A stretch of 64,000 nt of DNA from Gymnorhina tibicen (lineage: Eukaryota; Chordata; Aves; Passeriformes; Artamidae), in assembly GCA_013399875.1 (NCBI GenBank), contig VXAZ01002271.1:62713-126712 (forward strand), given 5' to 3'. The position numbers were made by a program, and so were the translations under genes. Positions 1 through 12,607 of this stretch are shown in pieces (the stretch's first letter is position 1; the number at the start of each line of letters is the position of its first letter). The notes under the pieces were generated by a model, which had not been told where the DNA came from, did no database searches, and worked only from the letters and a program-made list of their open reading frames with translations.

Positions 1-928
1 TGCTGCAAGGCAGAAGCTCAGGAGTCAGGTACCATGTTGGAGGAACACACTAACAGGGGCAATCCTGCCTCTTCTCTAAGTAGGTTTTTCCCGCTTTTGT
101 AAACCTAAAATGGATTTTAAGGAAGTGATGATAAAGTCCTTGCAGTTCTCTAGCAACAGGAGCACCTTTGTGTAATGTCAGGAGCCTGTTATGAACTGCA
201 GGAACACAATTTCAGAGGAATTGGCAGGGGTTGTGGCAATTGTAAGAGGGCAGCTGGCCAGGAGGGGCTGGGGCAGACCCCACCTGCAGCTCTCCAGAAG
301 GAACAGGGCCAGCGAGCCCCTCGGAGCACTGCCATCCCACTGGGAAACCTGCATCTGGAAACTGCCAGGGGAAAAGAAACCGACTGCCTAGACAGACTTC
401 TCCTTCTCCACTCCCTGCCTTTTTAAAATTAAAGAAAAAGCTTGGCACTTCTCTAGCACCCACTTCTCCAAAGTCGTCCCTTCGGGATCCTAACAGCTCT
501 GTCGACATTTGCTCTCTATGACAAATGCTTTTGGATGCAAATCTTGGAAAGAGCAGTGCGTGAACAGCATCTTCTCCTTGAGGTAGTCTTAGTCATCTCG
601 GTCCCCAGCCCCAAATACAAAAGAACTAACCCTAACAAACACTGTAACATTAAACATCTTCACATTCTGTAAACCGCTGGAGAATGCATCTGCTGCATTC
701 TTACAGAACCATGTGCATCGTGTTGAAGATCATACATTCAACTCTGTCGTGAAATAAATATATAGGAAAAAGAGTAAAAAAACAAAAACAAACAAAAAGG
801 ATTCTTGCTACAAGGGCAGGGAGGCCCACTGCCCTGTCTCCTGCCTGGACGGCGTTTGCCCCTCTCCCGGGGTGAGCCGGCTCCCGGCCCGAGGCTCAGC
901 GTAAGGCACCGGCCGGGGCCAGCTGCGC
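1..928 (-). other. NR6A1: Likely NR6A1 3' untranslated region and flank
   Basis: Sequence after the NR6A1 stop codon. It has no convincing open frame. I see no clear polyadenylation signal for the minus strand (AATAAA or ATTAAA would read tttatt or tttaat here), so the 3' end is probably outside the window or uses a variant signal. An A-rich stretch lies at 774-800 and a GC-rich stretch at 840-930. Short open frames on both strands look accidental. Confidence 0.5.
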
Positions 929-1017
929 TCACTCTTTGCTCACGCTCGTCTTGCAGGAATGTAGAACGGCCTTAAAAAGGAGAGGCAGCTGCTCCAGGGG
1001 GACATTCACCATTTTTC
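929..1017 (-). CDS. NR6A1: NR6A1 last coding exon with stop codon
   Basis: The terminal coding segment is 89 nt: two bases, 28 codons (KMVNVPLEQLPLLFKAVLHS then CKTSVSKE) and a TGA stop at 929-931. The acceptor is cctaccag. It encodes the end of the ligand-binding domain. The final LPLLFKAVLHSCKT holds the last helix. NR6A1 lacks a classical activating AF-2 helix, which fits its role as a repressor. The exon continues into the 3' untranslated region below 929. Confidence 0.97.
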
Positions 1018-1998
1018 CTGGTAGGAAAGAAACCAGAATTAGCAGCCACTCCTGAATCAGATTTCAGAGACACCTAAGCCAGCAGCACTGGAGATGGTTT
1101 TACCTTGAACCTCTCACAGAAACAGTTAATCATCCTACAGCTACATCAGACATTTGATATTCATTTGGACACAATATGATTTATTATTTACTGAACAGAA
1201 AGCAAAATAAATGGGCAAAGTCAGAACAAAATGATTTCTCCACAATGGAGCAGTATTTACAGAAACTGGGAAAGACTAAATCCCACCTCACCTCGAAGTC
1301 CCTTGTTGATCTCTGTGACCAAATTACGAGAGCTACTCTGAGATTATTATCTAGTTCATTACGGATGGAGTAGGATGAAGCATATGGAGCCTTGACACAG
1401 GGAGGAAAGCATGTCCCTTTGCCGTAATATTCAGAACAAACAGTTTTAGTAACACTAGACCTTGGAGATCTAATTAGCGACACAACTGCAGTTGAGAATT
1501 TACCTGCGGATTTCCAAGGTCCAGACAAGTGGAAACGTGGGGGTTACACTGGTCTGCCTGAACTCTGCTGACCACTTTCTGCTTAGTTCAGGGATCTCTC
1601 TAATTCTCATGAGATACCTACTCAAACCACGATTACGCCCTTTTGAGACAAAATGCCCCCCAGCTGGGAGTGAAATAAGAAAAGGGGAGACTGAACAATG
1701 TACTTAAAGGGTGTCAGGTTAGAGCAAGGCACCTCTTCCTGGAGCAGGACTAACCCCGTGCCCATCAGCATCACCAGGACACCTTGCCAAGAGCCCCTCT
1801 GACTGGATGAGCTCAGGGCAACGGGATGGGCTTAAAGATGGGCAGAAGCTCTGATAGGAAAAGGTCCCACACAAACATCCTTGACCAAAGTCCACAAGAA
1901 TTTCACATGCAGTAAGTTAATTTAATGCAGTAAGTTAATTATCTTTCAAAAGCAAATTTCTTTCCTTGCTCCCAGAGGGAGAAGCGCTCAGAAGTTAC
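1018..1998 (-). other. NR6A1 intron before the last exon
   Basis: Intron between the last two coding exons. The only structure seen is a perfect 15-base direct repeat (tgcagtaagttaatt) at 1908-1922 and 1926-1940. No gene or mobile element was recognised. Confidence 0.85.
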
Positions 1999-2151
1999 CT
2001 GCAATATACCGTATCTCTGGCAAACACATCATTAAATCCGGGAAGCGGTTTGGCTGGTGGGGGTATTTGTACTCCGTGAAGTCCTGGCAAACGTACCAGT
2101 ACCGCTTATTCAGCTGCTCCAGTTGGGAGGCGTTGGTCAGACCCCTGATAT
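1999..2151 (-). CDS. NR6A1: NR6A1 exon: ligand-binding domain, late helices
   Basis: A 153-nt exon with 50 whole codons plus two bases at the start and one at the end. It encodes IRGLTNASQLEQLNKRYWYV, then CQDFTEYKYPHQPNRFPDLM and MCLPEIRYIA. The LNKRYWYVCQDF stretch matches helices 9-10 of the family. The acceptor is tttccag and the donor is GCAG|gtaact. It joins the next exon through a split glycine codon (G|GA). Confidence 0.97.
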
Positions 2152-3594
2152 CTGGAAAGGAATACAATTAGAGTAATGAAAACATGACAAGAACATCTCA
2201 GGAGAGCAGCAGCCTCGCACTTACTGCCACTTCTTCAGGACAGACTGATTTCTGTCACTCTGATCTGGGTCCCTGCTTTGGAGACTGGCTTCCAGCACCC
2301 GGTTAGACCAATACTAAAATTCCCATCTCCCCTCCTGCTGTGCCTGAATCATGGATGTGTCTTTATATGCATGTCTGCATCCAGGACTTCCCTCCACAAA
2401 AGGCTGGGAAGAGAACAGCTAATGTCCTACACTGCTCATCTGCAGCTCAATGAACGTTCTTGGAGACAACAGCCCCAGCAACCTGAAATCCCTGCCCGGC
2501 ACAGCACAGCCGGGTGTCAGGGTTTGGTCCTCACAGCAGATCAGTGTAACACCTCCTCAAACAGGAACACATTGGTTTCAGCTGTATCATTTTGGCTGAG
2601 GGCAGCGCTCAGCTCTGTAATTCTAGATATCACCACATTTCTCCCCATCTGCTTATGAATTATGTCACAGGAGCTTTATAAACTTGTCAAGTTCTTATTT
2701 TTAAATTTAGCTTTGCCAGTGTCAGGCAACACAGACAAAGGAGAAATGGACAGGCAGGAAGTCCCACTGGCAGCGTGCAGCGTGACCAGCGGCATCGGCA
2801 CTGCCGGGTCCTGGGGAGGATCCAGCACAGGAGCGAGGAAGCTGCAGAGCCTCGGAGCAGGCTCGGTGCTTGGAGACCATCTGACGGAAGAGGCATTGAT
2901 CTACTGCCCAAAAGCTGACTTTTAAAAATAAGTCTCAGGTATTTCACATAAAAAATTGCAAACTTCAACTAAAAATAAAAGAAGACAGGAAGTTAATGAA
3001 AATACATTTTGGAAAACAATGGAGACAGCTCGAGAAGTGCATTATCCAGTGTCAGGAAACTGCCCAGGGAAGCAAACCGGAACCTCAGCCCGGCACAGAT
3101 TGAAGCGTCAGCATTATCTCCCTCTGGAAATGAGTGGGGGAGGACGGAGCCTGCAGCACATTTTTACAGACTGCAACTATCTTTCACAGTACAAAAGACT
3201 TTGGGGACATTTATTTCCAAAATTACAGCTGAACACTATTCACTGAGCATTTGTCCCTGCATGGATTTTGAAATGCCCAGGGTCTTGAAGCAGCCTGAAC
3301 TGCCAGCTCTAATACGCTGCTTAATCAACAGGAGGATACAGCCCTTTCCTAGGCTGCATTCATGGCCTGCATGGAAATACTTCATTCATGATTACCCTTC
3401 ACTGTGAAGAGTCAGATTTAGGTATAGAACCTAAGAAGTAGGAACCCAGCTAACTGACCTAAGGATATATCCTGAAGGTAAACATGTTAACGAATCAGAA
3501 AAGCTCTGAAACAGGGAGGACCGGTCTTACAAACTCACCCTTTGAAGCATAAAAATGAACAAGTGGGGCTGGTACCTCCTCTTTGCCCACTCAC
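2152..3594 (-). other. NR6A1 intron
   Basis: Intron between ligand-binding-domain exons. Open frames such as 2278-2658 and 3009-3407 on the plus strand resemble no known protein and are judged accidental. No repeat family was recognised. Confidence 0.8.
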
Positions 3595-3716
3595 CTTGGT
3601 TTAGGAAGTTGATGGCTTTCATGCACGCGTACTCCTCGTTGCTGACCTTCAGCTGGTTGAATTTGCGAAAGAGGTAGATCAGCCGCTCCATCACCTCCAT
3701 CCCCTCTTCACTGAAT
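3595..3716 (-). CDS. NR6A1: NR6A1 exon: ligand-binding domain, middle helices
   Basis: A 122-nt exon with 40 whole codons flanked by split codons. It encodes FSEEGMEVMERLIYLFRKFN followed by QLKVSNEEYACMKAINFLNQ. These are middle-to-late helices of the ligand-binding domain. The EEYACMKAINFLN block corresponds to the conserved region that contributes to dimer contacts in nuclear receptors. The acceptor is cctccag and the donor is CCAAG|gtgagt. Differences from human (MERLIYLFRKFN against IERLIYLYHKFH) are conservative. Confidence 0.97.
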
Positions 3717-6700
3717 CTGGAGGACAGAGATCACACGTCAGCACACACAGCACACAGACTGGACAGTGAAGGCACGAAGCTTATTAAGGTAACTTCAGAG
3801 ATTTTAACATCTTGCAAGAGAACTTTTAAAAATGTCATCAAAACTGCCTGAAGTCTGCTGGTACCAAATATGAGGAGGAAAATGTCTCAGTTGCAAATGC
3901 AGAACCACAGAACCACAGAATGGTTTGGGTGGAAATGACCTCAAAGCTCATCCAGTCCCATCCCCCTGCCATAGGCAGGGACACCTTCCACTAGACCATG
4001 TTACTCAGAGCCCCACCCAGCCTGGCCCAGGGATGGGGAGTCCACGATCTACAGATATTTGTAGGAAAAAATCCTCTCTTGGTGATTCAGTTCATCACCA
4101 GCCTGTTCTGACAGCGGAGAAGGTTTCACAGAGCCAGGAATCTGCAGCGAAGCCGGTGACAGAGATGGGTGGGACACGGCACACTGATGCACGGGGAACA
4201 CAAACCTCCCCAAAACCTCCTGGGAAATTTCCTGATGGAGATTTTGTGGGTGCAGAATGAGATCCTCCTGCTAAAGAGCGTGCGCCACACTTCATCAGGA
4301 GTAATACCCCATGCGTGCACCGCAAAAACGCCATGGGGAAGGACCAGGCCGGAGCGGAGCGAGAGGGTGTGGAGGGCTGTGGGTGTCTGCAGGCACCTCC
4401 AGATCATCCCATGCCTGCCCAGGGCCAGAACAGCCTCTTGGGAACACATCTCACAGCAATACCCCCGGCTTCAAAGAAACCACATATTGCAGAAGCGCTC
4501 AGAAGTGGGACAGAAGTGTTTCGGGAAGCTTCAGCGTGCTCTGGCATTGTGCAGCACAAAGAATAAGAGCACAGCCAGCAAGCCGTCTCTGAATAGAACA
4601 GAAATAGAACCTTTTTCACTGAATAATACCTTATTTTGGCATGTGTGTTTGTTTACTTCAAAGTTATTTGTAAAATGCATGGTGGAGTTTGACCTCTGCA
4701 AAGTGAAAACAAGCTGTCTGAACTGCAGGTCAGTTCTTCAAAAAAGTAATATTCTAAGTGATGAAAGCCTTGTCGGCTAATCTAAAGTTGTACAAGTTTT
4801 CTTGCTCTCCAGTTGACATTAAAAATCTTGCAGGTGCAAGATTGCAAAGCTCAAGAAGTTAATGAGCACAAAGACCACTCAGTCATCTGTTGGGTTTAAT
4901 TGTTTTTAGAGCATGCACATTTTTACCAGCCACTCATCACTTCATAAATCCAGGAGAGCTCTTCTCTCATTCCTGCAGTTGAACTGTCTTACTTTCCTGC
5001 GCATACTTTCCTCCCCCTTTCAAACAAAGCTGTTCTGTTTTTCACAGCCCTATTTCTTCTCGAGGACTGACTCCTCCACACACTCTTCCTTGCAGTTTAC
5101 ACCAGGCAAGTTTCTGGCTGGGAGTTATCGGGATCAGCTGGGGAGGAGGGGGAAGGGAAGCACTATCAGGAGTGCTGGGGGAGGTCAGGAGTCTATTCAT
5201 TTCATATTCATCTTCAGAAAAACAGCACAATAAAAGAAAACATTTGATCTAGCAAGCAAACAGAACATTTAGCCAGTTGTTAGAAGCAATTAAAACACAG
5301 GGGCTGGGGAGCTCATCCTATGCCTTTGTTTGTCACCTATGCTTTAGCACTGCTCTTGTCATTTTGCTAAGTAAGAGCAGAAATTAACCCTGAAGTGCCA
5401 GACCATGCCTGCTCAGTGAGATTTCTCCAACCAGGTGTGAGCTCTAATGAAGTTCCGTTTGCAGTCATTCCTGATCAATGCCAGAGGAGCCGGGGGCTCT
5501 CCAAGAGCGCCCACAAATGGGACACCTCTCCAAAACGGCTGCGCTCAAATCCAAAGGGACCCAGCTTTTCCGCAAGTGCTTTGGACAGGGAGACTGATAT
5601 CCATGAGCTATCCCACTGCTGCTGGAGACAGTCAAGCCATGGCTGAAGGACCATGAAGACAAGTGGGAGGGAGCCACACAGCTCCAGACCCCTCATCTGT
5701 GCAGCTTCCAACTAAATGGCTTTTTGGGTGTGCGTTCTCCCAGGTTACTAATGACAATTAATGACACTTGAAAAGATAAATCACAAGAAGAGACTGCAGA
5801 AGCATTCCTCTCCCAAGAAAACCTATTTTCATCCATGTGCACAGATCTTCTCTGAAGGACCTTCAAGGCGACCAGCTCTGAATTGCTGGTTTCTGCAGGG
5901 CGAGGATTCCTCCTTTGTCTTGTTGTCTTACCTCTCGCTTGTATTTATCACAAACTCAAAATGAAACAAACCCTTCTCTTGTGAGGCTCTGACCAGGACA
6001 GCAGGAACAAAAGGACAGCTGAATGCAGGAACAAGTGTCATTGTGCCTTTCTATGACCCTCAGTGCTCCTCGCAGGAGCGGCACCAGATGCACGATGAAT
6101 GGCTGTGCAGAGCAGCGCCGCAGAGGAACCTGTCCCAGGAAATGAGACACCTGGGTCCAGCTCTCCACTCCCCGCCGTGGGCTCAGCCAGCCAGTGCCTC
6201 TGCTTGTCACAACAGATGCACAAAGGAGGCCCCAAGAACCATGAGACGCTGCAATGGCCGAGGACCACAGCAGTGTTTCAAATCTCTGCTCATCAGGCAT
6301 CGGATCCCCCGGTGACTCCGGCAGCATCATGAGCCCAGCGAGGGCAGAGAGCAAGGGGCAGGTGTTTAAAGGGAGAACAGGAAGCAGTTCCCTTAAATCC
6401 TACCTATTCTGCCATAGTATGGTGAGATTGTGACTCTGCTACCAAAAGAAGAATCTGTCTGGCACCCAGACTACAAAATAAAGTATCCAAACCAAAAAGC
6501 AACACCCTGACCAAAATGATAAATGAAAGGCAGGTTCCTCAGAGCATCAGATAGTCTGTACCATGGAAAAAACAAGAGCTAAGTTGCAACATCTTTAAAT
6601 TTATGTAATCAAAACAATGAAATAGCAATTAATAATGAACACTTTGATAATACAGACAACCAGCTTTGTGAACAACCCTTCCACTAGCCCAAAGAGTCTT

Positions 6701-7063
6701 TTTAAAAAAGACTTTCTTTCCTGTGTGTCAGGGTTACCCAAAGTGTTGGTTAGTTTTACCCTCCTCATAAAAAGGTGGCTTGTAGGGCTGTGTTGGAGGA
6801 CAACAGCATTGCTACATGAAATTCCAACAGCCCCACGCACCACCGTGCCCTTCCCCTGCAAAGGAAGTTGTGATCCAGCACTGACTAACTGTGATGTGCT
6901 TTCTAAGACTGGAACAACTGTTCCCTAAAATATAGAAAAGGAAAACAGCCACAGGTAAAGTGATCTGTCCCAGGAGATGGTCAGAGGACACCTGACTGCT
7001 GGGCTCCCCATGGCTCCTCATCTCCAGATCTCGCTGCCTCACCCTGGGCTCAGCCCATCTCAC
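3717..7063 (-). other. NR6A1 intron containing a CR1 fragment
   Basis: A 3.3-kb intron. It holds the CR1 tail at 3901-4043. A 203-residue plus-strand open frame (4169-4780) follows it but matches nothing I know and lacks coding-like composition. The rest shows no recognisable feature. Confidence 0.8.
3901..4043 (-). mobile_element. CR1 LINE 3' end fragment
   Basis: The stretch beginning cagaatggtttgggtgg and running through tgacctcaaagctcatccag, ccctgccataggcagggaca, ttccactagacca and cagcctggcccagggatggg is the reverse complement of the conserved 3' end of avian CR1 retrotransposons. The element therefore lies on the minus strand. Only the 3' tail is present, as is usual for 5'-truncated CR1 copies. 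The far edge is diffuse beyond about 4043. Confidence 0.85.
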
Positions 7064-7318
7064 CTGTGCAGTTCGTCATCAGAGGGAGAGTACTTGGAGG
7101 TGACATCCGCAAGGTCACCAAAGATCTGCTTGCTGTAAACAGTCAGCGAGGAGAGCAGGATCAGCTCCTGCCACGTAGAGCTGAGCAGGCAGGTATAGTC
7201 CTTGATGGAGAGTTCACAGAAGAACGGCAGCTTCTTGATCCAAGCAATCTGCCTGAAAAGCAATTCATCCGCCAGACGACACAGCAACGCAAACAGCTCT
7301 GCCTGAGTCACTTTATAC
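7064..7318 (-). CDS. NR6A1: NR6A1 exon: core of ligand-binding domain
   Basis: A 255-nt exon with 84 whole codons encoding YKVTQAELFALLCRLADELL, then FRQIAWIKKLPFFCELSIKD, the signature WQELILLSSLTVYSKQIFGD, and SPSDDELH. It contains the helix 3-5 signature region of the nuclear-receptor ligand-binding fold, including the F-x-x-x-LSIKDYTCLLSSTW block that forms part of the coregulator surface. The acceptor is acctgcag and the donor is CACAG|gtgaga. The intron between this exon and the preceding one is only 322 bp, the shortest in the gene. Confidence 0.98.
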
Positions 7319-7640
7319 CTGCAGGCACAGTTAATACAAAGGCAGAAAAAACATTAAAAACATTGAATGACATCATCTGATGAGGCACTTGAAAGCAAGG
7401 AAAATGCCAAAGGAATTTGCCAGTGCCCATGGTCAGCACCCACCCAGCCCAGGCAGGGGCTGAGGGGAGTCCCCGCAGTCCCTGGGGTCACCCGCCTGCC
7501 CAGACCATGTAGCCCAGAACCCCGTGCCAGGCCCGTGCAGCCCAGCTCCAGCCCCAGGCGAGACGGGATGGGGCCTGGTTTGCTCTGTGGCTGCATCTCG
7601 CCCCAGGGACGTGCCTCCCGCGCCCGCGCGTCACACGCAC

Positions 7641-7868
7641 CCGTCCTCGATGAGCATGGGGGTGCCGAGCGGCTCCAGGTCCTCGGCGCACACCAGCTGG
7701 GTGATCAGGCTGTGCGACTGCGGGTCCAGGCTGCGCGTCTGCGGCGGCACCAGCGCCGAGTGGGCGGAGTAGCTAAAAAGGTGCGGCAGGTACTGGTAGT
7801 GCGTGGACACCGGCGTGCCCAGGTACTGATCCCTGAGTGCAGCGAACCCGTTCAGCTCCACGGACCTA
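7641..7868 (-). CDS. NR6A1: NR6A1 exon: start of ligand-binding domain
   Basis: A 228-nt exon of 75 whole codons plus split codons at both ends. It encodes RSVELNGFAALRDQYLGTPV, then HYQYLPHLFSYSAHSALVPP, the LDPQSHSL stretch, and AEDLEPLGTPMLIED. This joins the hinge to the first helices of the ligand-binding domain. The acceptor is ttttccag and the donor is GACGG|gtgcgt. The local sequence is GC-rich. One residue, C in QLVCAEDLEP, replaces the serine I recall at this position in other vertebrates. Confidence 0.96.
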
Positions 7869-8717
7869 CTGGAAAAGGGAAAGATCTTTAATACACCCCC
7901 AAAACTCCACCCGATTCGTTACAATGTCGCGTCCAGCTCCATCAGAAACGTTAACAAAAACAGGGAAAGCAAACAGAATGGAAATGCCTTTGTGTTTAGA
8001 CCCTACCCTGGAAAGAGCCGAGTGTGCACTGGCCACGCGTCCAGCCTGGCTGGGCACTGGTTCCACGTGGTGGAGATCTGGGAGCTGCTGCTGAGCTGCC
8101 ATTCAGGGAGCAAAGCAGAAACCCACCTGTGCCCAGCCTTTCCACCCCGGGTTCCTCACCGAGCCAGAATTTAGGACTGCACATTAAGTACTTACACAGC
8201 CATTGAACACAAACAAGGCCAAGCTTAAGCTGCAACTGAAAGCAGATGGGATCAGGTCTGAGATTCCTGCTGTGTTTGCAATCAAAGGCTGCATCAGGAA
8301 CTGCATCAGAAGGTTTGCACTCACAGTAGCCAACTTTAATATGACACCACCAATTACTAACATAAATGGTTTTATTTTCAAAATCTGAGTACAGAGAAAG
8401 AGCTTATGCAAAATGAGCAGTGAAAGGTGATCAAGTTCTTGAGATCTGCAGAAAACACAATCAATATAAATTGAGGTATATTTTAAATATAATTTTAGCT
8501 CAAGACTGTCCTCCTTTGCGCACGAGCATTTCACTTCCCAGTTCAATGTTTTTCAATCCAATGCCTTAGAACACAATCAGAGAGGTAAGAACCTGCTACA
8601 TGACCAGTTTACACAAAGATGCACTCACATGTTTTCCCTACACTGACCCCAAGTATCACTCAGGGAAAGAAATCCAAGATTCCTGTAACACCAAATTCTT
8701 CCAGGGGTCATTCCCAC
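7869..8717 (-). other. NR6A1 intron
   Basis: Intron between the hinge exon and the first ligand-binding-domain exon. Nothing recognised apart from the splice sites at its ends. Confidence 0.85.
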
Positions 8718-8875
8718 CTTGAAGATGGAGTAGAAACAGGTGAAGGCTGGTTGCTCTCAGAAACTCCATTTCCAGGGGAGCTATGGTCACTGTCTCCGTT
8801 GTTACTCCATGACATGTTTGCCTCTCCCTCAAATTCTTGCCCAGACATAATTCTCTCAATCTCTTCCTCTGATAT
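8718..8875 (-). CDS. NR6A1: NR6A1 exon: hinge region
   Basis: A 158-nt exon with 52 whole codons plus two bases. It begins ISEEEIERIMSGQEFEGEAN, continues with an acidic and serine-rich stretch containing SWSNNGDSDHSSPGNG, and ends SNQPSPVSTPSS. This is the flexible hinge between the DNA-binding and ligand-binding domains. The acceptor is ttgacag and the donor is AAG|gtggga. It carries MSWSNN where I recall HWSNH in human, a form closer to the amphibian sequence. The exon is easily missed because its correct frame has no ATG near its start. Confidence 0.95.
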
Positions 8876-10271
8876 CTGTCAAATACAGGACACAACGGTT
8901 ACTTTGGCTGGGAACAGAAAAGCAGAGCCTCTGTTTGCAAACACCTTGTTCACTCACACCCAACAGGGCTGATTCCCCCACCCCCCTGCAGGTACCACAC
9001 CCTTCCTCTGCATTTAACAACACACATGAAGAATTCTGTTTACAGGTAATCGTGGTGACCTCCAGCTCCTGCAGCACCATTCAAGTGAGGATAGCACAGC
9101 AGACAGGAACTGACACATGAAAAGATGATGTCATATGGACATGGCAACGAGCTGTAAATCAGCCACTGTCACACCATGAAAAACCTGGGAGTAATTGAGG
9201 CCAGTGCATTGGGAACATCACTCAGGACTGGCAGAGGGAAAGGCAAACAGGAGGTGGGGCAGGCTCTGGTTTGATAAAGCAATCAAGAGAGGCAAGGTGA
9301 CATATATAAAAGCAGTCAGGAAAACATTTACAGGGAGACAGAGTTCCCTATTTTCCTCCAGATAAGAACCAGGTGGCACCTGAAGTAGCAATTGAGCATC
9401 TAATACTTAAGTTCTAGAGAGTAACACATACAAAGCTAAAATGGACTAAAAATTTTTTAAATTGAGTTCACTGTAATATAAACTTTCAAGAAAGTGCTGG
9501 GCATGCTCCTGGAGGAACACGCCACCACTAATGGGGAAAATGCAACAAAAGTTTAGAGGCTTTTTTTTTTTTAATTCTGTGCATGTCCCCTAATGTGAAC
9601 AGCAGGAACAGGTTTGTGTGATTCCAGGCAGGCTGTGTCTGACACTGGCCACGGGCATCCAAGCGCCCAGCAGCGCAGAGCGGTGCTTGCTTGGCTCCTC
9701 ACGCTTTGGGCTGGGCCGAGTGCTCCTTCCCAGGCACTCAGACTCACAGAAATTGCCTCCAGTGTTATTTCTATTTTGCTAAAATAAACAGTAAACTTTT
9801 AAAAGACCCCTTTTTCCAGAAGCAAGATGGAAATGGCCATCATTTCTCAGGCGTGCAGCACAAGCTGCTGTGCTGAATTACCTCGCGCTTTACAAGGCAT
9901 CTCTGGACAAGCTGTGCCATCAATCAGAGAGACATTTACTGGTGCCCTGCTTGCCACAACTGAAGGGATTGCAGCAGGCAGATGGAGATTTACTGGGAGC
10001 CATGGAGGGACAGACGTCCTTGTGCGTCCATGCAGCGCCCTGGGACAGGCAGCACCTAACTCTAGTTACCAATCTACAGCTCACGACGTGTTTCTGACAG
10101 TCAGAGCCCTGCCACGCCAGCAGGAGGCACAGCCAGGGATGATGGAGGCTCGACCAAGCCAGACCCAGCCCAGGCTGAGCTGCTGCCGTGGTCTGAGCCC
10201 AGCCCAGCCCAGCCCAGGCCTGGAGACGAAAAGCTGAAGGGAACCATGGAGGGACAGCCACACGTGCTCAC
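8876..10271 (-). other. NR6A1 intron
   Basis: Intron between the small DNA-binding-extension exon and the hinge exon. It contains a T-run near 9562, an isolated TATATAAAAG sequence near 9304 with no supporting promoter context, and a short (CCCAG)n tract near 10195-10220. No gene seen. Confidence 0.8.
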
Positions 10272-10327
10272 CTGGACAGGTCCGATGCTTTTGTTTCTGC
10301 CTCCTGGCATGCCATCCTCTCTGATTG
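10272..10327 (-). CDS. NR6A1: NR6A1 exon: C-terminal extension of the DNA-binding domain
   Basis: A small 56-nt exon encoding IREDGMPGGRNKSIGPVQ after the split alanine codon (G|CA). In the family this segment (T/A-box region) extends the zinc-finger domain and helps bind extended half-sites and DR0 sites. The acceptor is ctttcag and the donor is CAG|gtgagc. The exon enters after a one-base split codon and leaves at a codon boundary. Identity to mammalian NR6A1 appears complete over these 18 residues. Confidence 0.97.
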
Positions 10328-12474
10328 CTGAAAGATACAACCAAACCTTGGTGAGGAACACTGCTGCTGGGTATTCCTGAAGTACGTAAGAAGGTACCAA
10401 TTTATTTTGAAAAAATTTTTTATACTTTAAGAGATTTGTTTTTTTAATTAAAGAAGTTTACAGAGAAACCTCCAGTGCTTGAGCAGCACACACCATGGAT
10501 CTCACCCCAAAAGGCAAGGACACACGGATGGGGCTACGAGCATTACTCCGGGACTTTCGTTTCGTTATGTGCTCCTTAAGGGACAGGTAATGAAGAAACA
10601 GAAACCCTTTATCACAATTAATTCCAGCATAATTTGAGAAGCGGCACACGGTAAGGAACCCTATTTGACCCCTGGAAATAACCCAATGAACGCCCAGGAC
10701 TGCTGGAAAATGAGATGTGGAGGCCAGCACATCCAACTCCACTGCCCACAGCTCTGTGGGCACCACGAGCCAGAGTCCACCGACCAGTGCTGCCACCAAC
10801 ACAGACACAAAGCACTGCACTGATGACTGCTAACCCTGCTGTCACTTCCGAGGGTCACATCTCCTACAGCCACTATAGAAAATGGAGGGGGGATGTTTGA
10901 CCCCACTGGTCACTTGCAAAGCCATCGTTTAAAACTCAGGTTACCAGACCGAGCTGCACAGCTGCATTTCGGAGGGGCAGCCTCATTTCTCAGAACAGCA
11001 GCTGCATTTTTAAGGCTCTTTAACCAATTTCCAGGGAGTTCCAGTGAAGTCCAGTTAAGGGAATTAACCTGGAGCAGCTTCCCTACCTTCCTCTTCCCTG
11101 TGCTTGTCTCCGCAGAGGCCAATGGCAGCCCGGCTCCTCGTGTGCCTCCCCTCCCAGGCCGGTCCCCCCGTTTATCAGGGCCCGATCTCTTTCCCACCAC
11201 GACCTGGCCAGACTTGGCAGGAGGCTCTCCCCAGCTGCACGGTGACCTTGCTGCTGCACGGCCTCACCCTGCTTGGCACACGGGGCTGCAGGAGGCCCTC
11301 CCGGAGCACAAAACGACGCAAAATTTAAGCAAAAGTTTCTGTCCCAGAAAAGCCACGCTGCTGCTCGGTTTGAGATACCCTCAGCTCTCAAATCCTCCTC
11401 GTGCGCCTCGAGGCTGCACCGGCAGCTCAGGGAGCGCCTCGGCAGGGCAGAGGAGAGGCACACCTGGCCACGGGACCCGAACTGCGGCTTCCCAAACCCC
11501 AACCACCGACCCGGGCAAGGCACAGCACTGGGGGAAGGGTCCTGGTGCCTGACCACTGCACCAGCCCGGCACCAGCAGGGCTGGGATGCCCACGGGCCCT
11601 TCCACCGCCACACCACGGGACCAGCAGTGGTTTCAGTTCTTCTAACACTAAGTCCATCCCCTCCATGCAAGCCAGTATTTTTATTTCAAACACCAGATAA
11701 CACTCACTTAAGCACACTGGAGAAGCCATAAACACAGGATATAAAACAACTCTGATTACCTTTTACATCACGTAAATCTCTTACGATATAACAAGATAAC
11801 AAGCTCACTTTAACAAACAAGGCTGTTTATTTCCTATGAAAGCTCTTTATAAAAAAATATCAGTTTCTCACTAAAAAAAAATAGAATTATGTAAAAAAGG
11901 CTGTCATAGTTAGCTGTTATGACCTTCAGGTTTTTTTAACTTAATGGAACTACAGGAATTCTGGGGGAATTTCTCTCATTTTCCAAGATATTTTACCACT
12001 AACTGTGATTTAGAAGCTGTTCTTCAGCTCATTCCATTATGAGCCATGGGCATAAATTGTCTTGGTCTTCTGATTTCAAAGTATAATTGTAGCAGGCAAT
12101 AGCTTACACCTGCAACAAAATGAAGGGATGTTTTTGCTGGTGGTCCATCAAAAAGGCATCAAGAGACCCAAACGGTTCCCAAACACAGACGGACCCTCTG
12201 GAATATCACCCTGGTCCTGGGCTGCACGACAGCCAGTCTCCTCAAAGCTGATTTTCCTACCAATGCTGAGCTCTGCACCTCATTTGAATTTAAAAATGAT
12301 TGTATTTAGACCTAGTATTGAAGAGATTTTCAAGCCCAGCGATGCCATAACCTGGGCACCAGGGCAGGAAGAGAAAGCTCCAGAACCCAACACTGAGGAC
12401 CTTCAGGGCTGTCTGCGGCCACCTTGGCCTTGGCAGAGACACCAGTGGTGAGTGAAATTCACGAAGTTGTTTGC

Positions 12475-12546
12475 AGAAGGAAGAAAAAGGAAAGAAGCAA
12501 TGAAGAGAAGAGGAAAGGAGGAAAAGGAAGGGAAGAAAGGGAGCGG
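12475..12546 (+). repeat. Polypurine tract
   Basis: About 70 bases almost entirely A and G, with segments such as aagaaaaaggaaagaag and gaggaaaaggaaggg. On the transcribed NR6A1 strand it reads as a long pyrimidine run but is not followed by a usable acceptor. Long purine-pyrimidine tracts can form triplex DNA. Confidence 0.8.
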
Positions 12547-12607
12547 GGAAGGCGGGCGCGCGGCCGGCAGGTGGCGCTGCGCCCCCGCGGGTGAGAGCCA
12601 CCCCCCG

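Noticed and set aside
4169..4780. 203-codon plus-strand open frame
   Set aside because: It starts just after a CR1 fragment, matches nothing known and shows no domain or motif.
9300..9315. TATATAAAAG as a promoter
   Set aside because: Isolated TATA-like sequence inside an intron, with no CpG island, start-site context or downstream exon.
10893..11670. Overlapping long open frames on both strands in a GC-rich intron part
   Set aside because: No similarity to a known family, and both strands are open, which fits base composition rather than coding.
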